A DNA stretch of 64,000 bases from Polytrichum commune. Lineage: Eukaryota; Streptophyta; Polytrichopsida; Polytrichales; Polytrichaceae. The notes under the pieces were generated by a model. It was given only the letters and a program-made list of their open reading frames with translations. It was not told the origin of the DNA and did not search any database. Of the stretch, positions 10,860 to 19,775 are shown one piece after another. The position numbers and the translations under genes are program-made. The DNA lies in the NCBI GenBank assembly GCA_950295325.1, contig OX485806.1, positions 45,937,169 through 46,001,168 of the forward strand, given 5' to 3'. Within the stretch, counting starts at the first letter, position 1; the number at the start of each line of letters is the position of its first letter.

Positions 10860-11219
10860 ATGCAGGCCCCTATCAAGAGGAGAAAGAAGAGAGGGAAGTT
10901 ATATTTCAGTAGCAATAAGGCATTGAAGACAAGTAGAATGGGGAGGAAGAAGGTGGCCACTGAAAGATATGAGACAAACGGGATTAACAAAGTTTTGGAT
11001 TTTGAAGACACACGAGTGAACGGAACATTACCGACGGTGGATGAATCTCAAGGTCCGTCAATGACCCGGGGGAGAGGATCTCAGTCTCTAGAAGCATCAA
11101 AGGATGTGGGTACCCAATCCAATCCCGCATCCCTACCATCATCGGAGGAGCAAAGTGTGGAGGAAGAGGTTGAAGAGACGAGCTTGATGGAACCGGAAGG
11201 TGGGTTTAGTGAACCCTAA
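10860..11219 (+). CDS. Probable N-terminal exon of outer ParB-methyltransferase gene
   Basis: This open frame starts with a basic segment (MQAPIKRRKKRGKLYF), then a polar and acidic stretch with SSEEQSVEEEVEE, and ends at TAA at 11219. It has no known domain. It lies upstream and in the orientation of the ParB exons at 13712. Its STQSNPASLPSSEEQ-like segment resembles a small exon (TQLQPGAASSASTSVHSEEQ, 24876-24817) of the inner copy of the same gene. I read it as the 5' coding exon with a nuclear-localisation-like basic N-terminus. The frame may begin earlier, at 10815, and the donor is not certain. Confidence 0.45.
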   Translation: MQAPIKRRKKRGKLYFSSNKALKTSRMGRKKVATERYETNGINKVLDFEDTRVNGTLPTVDESQGPSMTRGRGSQSLEASKDVGTQSNPASLPSSEEQSVEEEVEETSLMEPEGGFSEP

Positions 11220-11339
11220 ACTTGACTCTTGTGGTAGAAGTTAGCCCCAGACCATAAGATAGCCCCAATAGTGGAGGTTGGAGAAGCAAGACATGCGATG
11301 GAGGGGGAGCAAGGAACATGTAAAGGATTTTGCGGTTTC

Positions 11340-13620
11340 GGATGTGCTCCGAGGAGGTGCCGGTAACGGCACCCCCCACGGGGGACTTTTTTTGTGTGTT
11401 TTGTAGTCTGTTTAGGTTGGTCGAAAATGGGCAGCGAGGGGTTGGGGTTTGTTTTTGTTTTTGCAGGTGAGGCGAGTGGCTTGAGAATCCGAGCTAGAAG
11501 GCCCTTACTCCGAAGTTAGGTAACATGTTTTGGTTGGTCGAAAATGGGCAGCCAGGGGGTCCAAGTTGAGGTTTTTGGGTTGCAGGTGAGGCGAGGGCTG
11601 GAGCATTCGAGCTCTAAGGCTCTACTTATCATGTTTGGATGTGTGTTTGGTTGGTAGAAAATGGGCAGCCAGGGGGTCCAAGGTTGGGTTTTTGGGTTCC
11701 AGGTGAGGCAAGGGCTGGACCATTCGAGCTCTAAGGCTCTACTTATCATGTTAGGATGTGTGTTTGGTTGGTCGAAAATGGGCAGCCAGGGGTCCAAGGT
11801 TGGGTTTTTTGGTTGTATGTGAGGCCATATTCACCGCCCCCGAGAGGGTGCCTGTAACGGCACCCCGCTCGGGGGACTTTTTTTGTTTTACAATGTGTAT
11901 ATGTTGGTCTAAAATGGGCAGCCAGATGAGGCCATATTGAGAGCCCCAGAGCTCTAAGGCCATTGTTGTGAGGTTAGTTTGTCTGTTTTGGTTGGTCGAA
12001 AATGGGCAGCCAGGGGTCCAAGGTTGGATTTTTTGGTTGTAGGTGAAGCCATATAGAGAGCCCCCGAGAGGGTGCCTGTAACGGCACCCCGATCGGGGGC
12101 CTTTTTTTTTGTTTTACAATGTGTATAAGTTGGTGCAAAATGGTCAGCCAAGGGCCTAAGGTTGGTTTTTTTGGTTGCAGGTGAGGCCATATTGAGTGCC
12201 CCAAAGCTCTAAGGCCATTATTATGAGGTTAGTTTGTCTGTTTTGGTTGGTCGAAAATGGTCAGCCAGGGGTCTAAGGTTGGTTATTTTGGTTGCATGTG
12301 AGGCCATATTCACCGCCCCCGAGAGGGTGCCTGTAACGGCACCCCGATCGGGGGTTTTTTTTTTTGTTTTACAATGTGTATAAGTTGGTCTAAGATGGGC
12401 AGCCAGGGGCCTAGGGTTGGTTTTTTTGGTTGCAGGTGAGGCCATATTGAGAGCCCCAGAGCTCTAAGGCCATTTTTATGAGGTTAGTTTGTCTGTTTGG
12501 GTTGGTCGAAAATGGGCAGCCAGGGGTCCAAGGTTGGATTTTTTGGTTGTAGGTGAAGCGATATAGAGAGCCCCCGAGAGGATGCCTGTAACGGCACCCC
12601 GATCGGGGGCCTTTTTTGTTTGTTTTACAATGTGTATAAGTTGGTGCAAAATGGTCAGCCAAGGGCCTAAGGTTGGTTTTTTTGGTTGCAGGTGAGGCCA
12701 TATTGAGAGCCCCAGAGCTTTAAGGCCATTATTATGAGGTTAGTTTGTCTGTTTGGTTGGTCGAAAATGGGCAGCTAGGGGCCTAAGGTTGGTTTTTTTG
12801 GTTGCAGGTGAGGCCATGGTTGGATGAATCGAGCTCTTAGTCTCTTATTATGAGGTTAGGATGTTTATTTGGTTGGCCGAAAATGGGCAGCCTGGGTGTC
12901 GAATGCTGGTTTTTATGGTTGCAGTTGAGGCCATGGCTGGATGATTAGAGTTCTAAGGCTCTTATTATGAGGTTAGTTTGTCTGTTTTGGTTGGTAAAAA
13001 ATGGCAGACAAGGGGTCCAAGAATGGTTTTTTTGGTTGCAAGTGAGGCCATGGCTGGATGATTCGAGCTTTAAGGCTCTTATTGTGAGGTTAGTTGGTCT
13101 GTTTTGGTTGGTTGAAAATGGAAGCCAGGGGGTCCAAGAGTGGTATTTTTGGTTGCAGGTGAGGCCATATTCAGAGCCCCCGGGAGGGTGCCTGTAACGG
13201 CACCCCCTTCGGGGGACTTTTTTTGTTTGTTTTACAATCTGTTTGGTGTGTTTGAAAATGGGCATCCAGGGGGTCCAAGGTTTGTTTTTTTGGTTGCACC
13301 CAAGCTCAAAGGCCCTTATTATTAAGTTATGATGTATGTTTAGGTTGGTCGAATAGGGCCAGCCTAGGGTCGGGTTGGTTTTTTTCGTGCAGGGGAGGCC
13401 ATGGGCTGGAGCATCCGAGCTCGAATGCACTTATTTTTAATTTTTGTTGTATGTTTTGGTTGGTCTAATATGGGCAGCAAGGGCCCGATGTTTATTTTGT
13501 TTTTGCAGATGAGGCCATGGGTTGCAGCCTGCGAGCTTTGGGGACCTTGTTTTAATCTTTTGAAGTCTGTTTTGTGTTGCTCACTAAGGGCAGCAATGTT
13601 TCCGTTTCTATGTGCAGGTT
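11340..13620 (+). repeat. Tandem array of about 19 units of about 115 bp inside an intron
   Basis: Units share GGTTGGTCGAAAATGGGCAG, then CCAAGGTTGG-T-run-GGTTGCAG, then GTGAGGCCAT and a segment ending in CTCTAAGGC. I count about 19 diverged units. Six carry an inserted hairpin of the form CCCCCGAG..GGGTGCC-TGTAAC-GGCACCC..CTCGGGGG followed by a T-tract (near 11355, 11837, 12061, 12316, 12571 and 13177). The array lies between the N-terminal exon and the ParB exon of the outer methyltransferase gene, so it is intronic. Frames on the minus strand across it (for example 12445-11516) merely repeat the unit and are not genes. Confidence 0.9.
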
Positions 13621-13711
13621 TTGGGAATGGTCTGGGGCTGCTTATATATAAGTTCAAGTTTTTATATCTTCTTGAATGTATTACGATGCTGATGACTTCG
13701 CTTTGATGCAG

Positions 13712-14537
13712 TCCCCCTTACGGATTCGGAGTTGAAGTTGAAGCTTCACGACCTTGCGATTAAGGAGAGCGTTCCAACAGCCTCTCATCTAGAGAAGCTA
13801 AAATGGCAACCAAAACAGAAGGGTCGTCTCTTCATCCCCCTCTGCCGTATGATGCCTCTTCCTGTGGTGAGACCGTTTCTCAAGAACGACGTATCCCAAC
13901 TTGCAACACATTTTATGACCGATGGCTACATGGAGGGGTGTGGTTTTTTTTATGTGGCTTTGGAGGATCACCATGGGCATACCAATGACGTGACCCCGAA
14001 TGTGCTGGCTAAGTGGTCATCGGAGTGGAAGGAGGTGAATGCTGAGTTTGAGAAGAAACTTATTGCCGATGATGATTTAAAGATTTTTTCTAACAAGATG
14101 TTCATGGTTTGGGATGGTAACCATCGGCTGCAGGCATGGATGCCTATCATTGAGCAATTTCATACTCATGATATGAATTGGCATTTCTGTGTTGAGGGTG
14201 TAATCCTTGACCCAAGGGGAGACGTTCCATCTGTGATAGCCGCTCTGCACGAAGTGAATTGGTAAGATCCTAATCCTTGCCGGGAGTGTTTGAATTTATT
14301 GTTTGAATTTTATGCATCTTCTTAATGTAAAATTTTGGATTTGCAGGAAGAACCAAAAATCTCACGTCACAACGAACCTAGTTCACAAGTTGTTTCGCAT
14401 CCAGAATCTTGCTCCACAACCACTGTCGTACTTTGAGGGTTTGGTATCTCCAACTGTTTTGGAGGCTGCAAGGAAGAAACAGGCTGGAAAACATCGGACT
14501 TGGTTCACCCTCACCGTTGAAGGTCTCACTGTGGTTC
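13712..14537 (+). pseudogene. Outer ParB-methyltransferase gene, ParB-like exons
   Basis: Two exons, 13712-14261 (acceptor ATGCAG, donor GTAAGA) and 14347-14537 (acceptor TTGCAG), encode the N-terminal half of the fusion. Residues IPLCRMMPLPVVRPFLKND, followed about 75 residues later by FMVWDGNHRLQAW, match the ParB/sulfiredoxin-like fold, in which D/G-G-x-H-R binds nucleotide or metal. The second exon (KLFRIQNLAPQPLSYFEGLVSP) is homologous to 22009-21814 of the inner copy. The exon is interrupted at 14537 by the 16-kb inner element; the last 10 bp (14528-14537) are the target duplication, and the exon resumes at 30671. ParB domains of this kind fused to amino-methyltransferases are common in phages. 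Confidence 0.85.
14528..14537. repeat. Left target site duplication of inner MULE
   Basis: ACTGTGGTTC here matches ACTGCGGTTC at 30671-30680 in 9 of 10 positions. It flanks the terminal inverted repeats exactly. A 9-11 bp duplication is characteristic of the Mutator superfamily. Removing the inner element and one duplication restores the reading frame and the splice donor of the outer gene. Confidence 0.9.
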
Positions 14538-14577
14538 GGGAAAAGCTATTTTGCGAGCGGTGAGCGGTAAGCGGTAA
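14538..14577 (+). repeat. Left TIR of inner MULE
   Basis: The 40-bp end starts GGGAAAAGCTATTTTGCGAG and continues with three heptamer-like units (GAGCGGT GAGCGGT AAGCGGT). It matches the reverse complement of 30631-30670 at about 35 of 40 positions. A conserved CCTATGACCGCGG lies 50-60 bp further in. Related ends are at 59918 (GGGAAAAGCTATTT identical) and, on minus, at 35032. The heptamer repeats are plausible transposase contact sites. Confidence 0.9.
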
Positions 14578-14734
14578 ATTTTCTAGAATATTGAAATTTT
14601 GTGTGGTGAAACATGCCCTATGACCGCGGTGTAGAGCTAACTTTTGAAATATTTATTGACAAATTTATTGACAAAAAGAACCTATAACCGTGGTTGAGGA
14701 ACCTATGATGTATTTGCTTGCACCTTCTCTTATA

Positions 14735-15500
14735 AGGTTTGTAGGTTGGGAATGGATCCCGGATGGTTACAGGTTGTCATTTGAGGTGGACTAAGTCCCA
14801 CTTGGAGAAGGCCTCGGATCCGAGGCCTCATGGCTGCGGTATCATTTCAGATTGGGTATAAGGTTTGTAGATTGGGAATGGGTCTCGATGGTTACAGGTT
14901 GTCATTTGAAGTGGATGAAGTCCCAGTGGGAGAAGGCCTCGGACCCGAGGCCTCATGGCTTGAGCCCCTAAATTCTGATTGTGTTTAAAGTTGGTGGTTT
15001 CTGGGTGGGTCTCGGCATTTCAAGTGGAGGGGCTACTTTGCAGAAGGCCTCGGATCCGAGGTTTGTTTTGCCTTGGGGTTTGCTGTTTGATTTGAGGTCA
15101 AGTTTATGGTTTCAGATTGAATGTAGGCATGCCATGTTTGAGTTATATGTTTAGCTACATTCAACCTGACTCCATAAATTTGAAATCGAATCATTGGTTT
15201 CAATTTGGGTCTCGACATGCCCAATGGCTTAGATTTCATGTTCGGTCTCGGCATGGCCAATTTGGACAAGGCCTAGGGGTTTTATGTTTAGGGTGAATTA
15301 AAGTTTATGGTTTCCGGTTGAATATGGGCATGCCATGTTTGGGTTTCATGCTTAGCTACATTCAACCTGACTCCATAAATTTGACATCAAATCATTGGTT
15401 TAAGGTTGAGTCTCGGCATGCCAAGTGGTTCAAATTTCATGTGGGAGTGGCCACTTTGGATATGGCCTCGGATTTCTTGGGGTTTGATGTTTGATTTGAA
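14735..15500 (+). repeat. Subterminal tandem repeats with GGCCTCGGATCCGAGGCC palindromes
   Basis: Units of about 124 bp (TTGTAG.TTGGGAATGG, GGTTACAGGTTGTCATTTGA, AGTCCCA, GAAGGCCTCGG) repeat at about 14737 and 14861, with a weaker one from about 14985. Each includes a palindrome: AGGCCTCGGATCCGAGGCCT at 14809-14828 (perfect, 20 bp), the same with ACC at the centre at 14934-14953, and a half-eroded one at 15045-15064. A second unit type of about 196 bp (GGGCATGCCATGTTTG.., TACATTCAACCTGACTCC) repeats at about 15105 and 15302, with GTCTCGGCATGCC motifs. All share the CTCGG-NN-CCGAG or CTCGG half site found in the intron array of the same element. Confidence 0.85.
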
Positions 15501-17454
15501 CAAAAAACATAGGATGATGTCCGTATTTTATGCACAAGCCTTTTTTGGGTTCTAACATTCTTCTTCCATTCTATCTTCTAATTTTCTTATTCTTCCAGTC
15601 TATCTTCTTATTTTTTGTAATTCTAAAAAACGTATTGATATTCTATACTTATCATCTTTAATTTTTTGGTTTAGTTTTCCTTAGTCTTTGTTTCATGTTT
15701 TGATCTATATGTTTACAACTACATTTCTTTATGTTTTTTGGGTTTTGTTTTGAATTTTGTTACATGGATGATGCTATGGTGGATAATGAGGTAGTTTACC
15801 TCTATGCCTTATTGAATAATAGAGTGCAAGGAGGGTTTAGGGTAAGAGTGTAAGAAGGCATTACAAAATATAATTCACTGTCTAAGGAAAACCATGAAGA
15901 TTACCGCACTAAACAGACAATTAATAATCAAATGCAAAAATATATTATTATGCAAGCAATAAGACACAAAATTCTACCTAAGACATATAATCGAAATCAC
16001 AATTATCAGATAATGCTACAGAGACTTTAGAATCTGTACTATCTGCATCTGAAGAGCCTTCATCCTCAGACTCAACAACTTCTAAATCAACATACTCTAT
16101 GCCGCTTAGCATCAACTCCTTAGGTCTAAATGTACGATATGAACCTTCCGCTAATTCATTGGCAACGTCATTTGCGTATGAAGGGAGCCGCCATGACTTT
16201 GGAGGGCTTGGATAGAACTTAGGGTCACAAAAAAAAGGGCGGTGACTAGGGTATCTCAAATTACCGCTTCTGCAAATGCAAATGGCAACATGGTCATAAA
16301 ACCGCCTCATATGAAAGAAAATAAGAAAATATATCACTAGTAGTAGAAATAGTAGCTATACTCACTTACTAAACCTTGATTTCTTCACGATTTTCTGAAC
16401 AACAATGATTTCGCTATGTGGATCCTCTGACATGACAACGTCTCTTGATTTCACTTCTATGGCCGAAGCATTTCGAATTAGAGGAGCGATCAAGGCTTCA
16501 AAAATTGCCTTGTCATCCTCTAATGCCGCAATGTGACGGTTCACATTGCGGCACGCATGAATAGAAACACCTGCAAAATAAAAAAACAATGAAGTTCAGT
16601 TCTCAAACAACATAAAAATTAATTAACATGAAATGATCAACGGTTATTTACTTAAACATGAAGATATGTTCAACGTACCCGTAGCTGTAGAGCAGTCTAG
16701 AACAATATCCCCGGGTGAAGAAGATGCCTGAATGAGCATCTGTATAAGGGCGAGGGATTTTTCGCGAGGACCACGCCAAGGGGTGGATCCATCCATTAAC
16801 TGATCCTCCCTTGACACCAAGTTCTGGAGGATGTCATCCCGTGCCACATCAATCCCGTGACGGTCTAGTGCAGGGATGTGTTGAAAGCAAAATCTGGAAG
16901 CACGCACCTCCGGAATGCTCCTAACAACTAAAGTTATTCCAAACCTCATGGTCTGCAGATTACAAAAACAGTTAATTACTTTACTTACGAAATAAGATAA
17001 AAATCATTAAGCACATTCTAGTAAATGATATGGAAGATTAGTTTGACAAGATTAATAACATAAGATACAGCTATCAATAAAATTAGCAATAAGTCATATC
17101 ATAAAATAAACTCACAGTCAAGACTGGATTAATTGGGGACGTCAGGTGAAGCTTGTTCATCCCCCACCACTCCTTGCGAACAGCAAATCCATACGTGGAA
17201 CAGTACCCAAGAATGATTGACTTTGTAGACATTCGAAAAGGATGGAACAAAATTATAGCCCCATCGTCTTGAAGGTGATGGTCTGCGAAATCAAAGATTG
17301 TTTGAAACCAATCCTCAGGTTCTATGTTCCAGGCGGGAATAAACGAAGGTGGATTCGAAATTCCTGGAACAGGAAGGCCCTCTGGAAGATCTGTAAGAAT
17401 CAAGTCCACACAGGGCACTTCCACAACAGATCCCTTGTAGCGTCGGCCTTTGTC

Positions 17455-18223
17455 ACTTGTACGAAAACATAATCTCGCGGTTCGGGGTGCCAAACCGGTT
17501 CGCGGTTCGAGGTACACATTTTTTGAACGACTTGGTTCGGGAAATGACCGAGAGGTTTCGAATCGATCACCGGAAGACCACCCCTTATCACCCCCAAACA
17601 AACGGACAAACGGAGAGGGTTAACGGTATTTTGGTAAGTATCCTACGCAAGACGGTCCTAGACTCAAAGCGCGATTGGGATACGAAACTAACGGCGGCAC
17701 TTGGGCATATCGCACAACCTATAAGGTCACCACGCACGCGACTCCATTTTCATTGGTTTACGGGTTAGAGGCTACTCTTCCAATCGAATACGAAGTCGAA
17801 TCACTTCGAGTTGCCGTGGATACGCGCCTCACTTACGAAAAATCTTTGAGGAGTCGACTTACGGACTTGGAGGCGCTCGACGAGCGAAGGCGAATGGCGG
17901 CCCAACACATCGAGGCGATTCAACGCCGACGGAAGCGCATCTTCGACAAACGAAACAAAAAACGGGCACTCCAACCGGGTATGATGGTCATGATCCAAGA
18001 TGCAAGGAAACTCGAATTTCCCGCAAAGTTTGATGCGGTATGGCTAGGCCCTTACCTTGTAAACGAGGTGTTTCCAAAAAATTCACTTCAATTGGAAACT
18101 TTAAATGGACAACTCTTTCCTACGCGGACTTCGGGAAGTCGTTGTAAGCAGTACCTAGCGTGAATTCGGCATTTACCTTCGAAGCAAAAGATTTTGGATC
18201 CACCCCCCGATGGTCGCCAATTA
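17455..18223 (+). pseudogene. Ty3/gypsy integrase C-terminal fragment inside the methyltransferase gene
   Basis: The plus strand carries the integrase core from ENIISRFGVPNRFAV through HHRKTTPYHPQTNGQTERVNG, which includes the catalytic Glu in QTERVN, then YGLEATLPIEYEV, a basic stretch and a C-terminal beta-barrel-like part (QPGMMVMIQDARKLEFPAKFDAVWLGPY). A frameshift near 17690-17760 breaks it. It is followed by its 3' LTR at 18224. No RT, gag or 5' LTR lies to its left: the sequence changes directly into the methyltransferase exon at about 17455. A deletion therefore removed the element's 5' part together with part of the host gene. Confidence 0.88.
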
Positions 18224-19775
18224 TGTGAGCCCAAAATGGTGCCCACATGTGGTGATTAACTCTTCGGGACCAATTTTAGTTTGACTTTGAGGTGTTATGA
18301 TTATTTACAAAACATAAAAAGAGTGAAGTGTGGTGTGGATTTAAGTTTAGGCATTAGAATGTGTGGTGTGGTTATTCCAAGGTTTGAATTCAATAAGAGT
18401 ATGCCTTGATATTGTGAGTAGGGGGTAAGGTGAAGCAAGGTGAGCTCCGCGGGTTAAATGCCCACTTTTGGATCCACTTTGTTAGTTTAGGAAGAAGGAA
18501 GCTTGGTGGAAGGGGATTAGTCCTTACTTTAGAGGTGAAGGTTAAAGGATTGTGATTGGAGGTGCTAATCCTCTCACCCTATCCTCACCTCCCTCTCTCC
18601 CTCTCTCCCTCTCTACTACTTAAGGTGGTTTCTCTCTCATTTTCTTCTCTCTTCATCAAGCGCTCTCAAGGGAGCAAGTTCTTAAGAGCTTGAGCCACGT
18701 GTGTAGGTTATTAGTTTTAGTGAATTTAATTAGTTAAGCTCTCTCCCTCATTGTCTCTCAAGGGTGTGAGCTCTTAGAGCTTGAGACAAGGTGGGTGAAG
18801 TAAGTAGCTCTTAGAGTAGTTGTGTGTTAGATTAGTTTAGTTCATTAGTGGTTTAGTTAGCTCATTTAGCCAAAGTGCAAAGAAGAAAGGGATTAGTGGA
18901 TGCTTGATTAGCACCTAAGGTGGCGTCATTTAAGTGAGCCAGCTAGTTAAACCTGGTTGCTACATACAAGCTGTTGCCGAGCCACAAGGGTCAGCTGGTT
19001 AAGCCGGTTGCTACATACAAGCTGTTGCCGAGCCACAAGGGTCAGCTGGTTAAGCCGGTTGCTACATACAAACTCCTGCTGAGCCTACTGGTCAGCTGGT
19101 TAAGCCAGTTGCTACATACAAGTTGTTGCCGAGCCACAAGGGTCAGCTGGTTAAGCCGGTTGCTACATACAACTCTGCTGCCGAGCCAAATCTTGGATTA
19201 AGCCGGTCTAAGCCTTGTTAGGCCTTCACTTAACGAGTTAATAAATATAAACCTTAGTCGCCTCCCCACAAATTAACCTTGAACCACAATAGACTATTTT
19301 AGAATATATTAAGACTTAGGTAAGTATTGGATTTATTAGGCTAGGTAGGGCATGTGTGACTTTTAAATGTATTTGGTACTTGAACCATTGATAAAAGTGT
19401 TTTTCAACACTTGAACCTATTGGTCAAAATAAATCACTTGGATTACTAATGAAGAAGGTGGAGGACATCCGCGGTGGCGAGACAAAGGAGGTTAGGCCAA
19501 GGGAGAAAATGGAGGACTCTAGTGACGGAGGGGATAATCAAAAGCCAAAGGAGAATATCTTTGAGAGCTTGTGTTGCCAAGGCCGTTGGTTGGACCCTTG
19601 AGAAGGCCAATTCGGCTACAAGTCAAGAGGCTACCATTAATAAATGAAGTGATTCAAAATAACATGAATGCCTTGGGATGTGAAGTGAGCATTTTCAATA
19701 CACAAAACAATACATGTGATTCTCAACACCATCACCCGGACTAGGACGCTTAAGGGTGGTGGGTTTGGCCTCACA
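18224..19775 (+). repeat. 3' LTR of TGTGAG...CTCACA gypsy family
   Basis: A 1,552-bp unit starts TGTGAGCCCAAA right after the integrase end and ends GGTTTGGCCTCACA. The ends are TG...CA with a 6-bp inverted match. It contains a CT-rich track followed by a possible TATA (about 18600-18640) and a tandem array at about 18935-19185. Relatives on the minus strand are at 39139-40701 and 49689-50977, sharing the start and the CACCCGGA-TA-GACGC-AAGGGTGG segment near the end. At its right end the methyltransferase coding sequence resumes at once (GACAC / 19776). Confidence 0.88.
18935..19185 (+). repeat. 51-bp tandem repeat within the LTR
   Basis: About 4.5 units of 51 bp, each with GGTCAGCTGGTTAAGCCGGT, TGCTACATACAAGCT and GTTGCCGAGCCACAA. 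Because 51 is divisible by three, an open frame crosses it with a 17-residue repeat, but there is no sign of a gene. It is a minisatellite inside LTR sequence. Confidence 0.9.

Noticed and set aside
11516..12701. Several minus-strand open frames of 70-97 codons across the tandem array
   Set aside because: They repeat the same translated unit and result from the array; units contain stops in the same frame elsewhere and no domain is present.
11340..13620. CRISPR-like array
   Set aside because: Units are long, contiguous and diverged, with no short repeat and unique spacer pattern. This is a satellite-like intron array.
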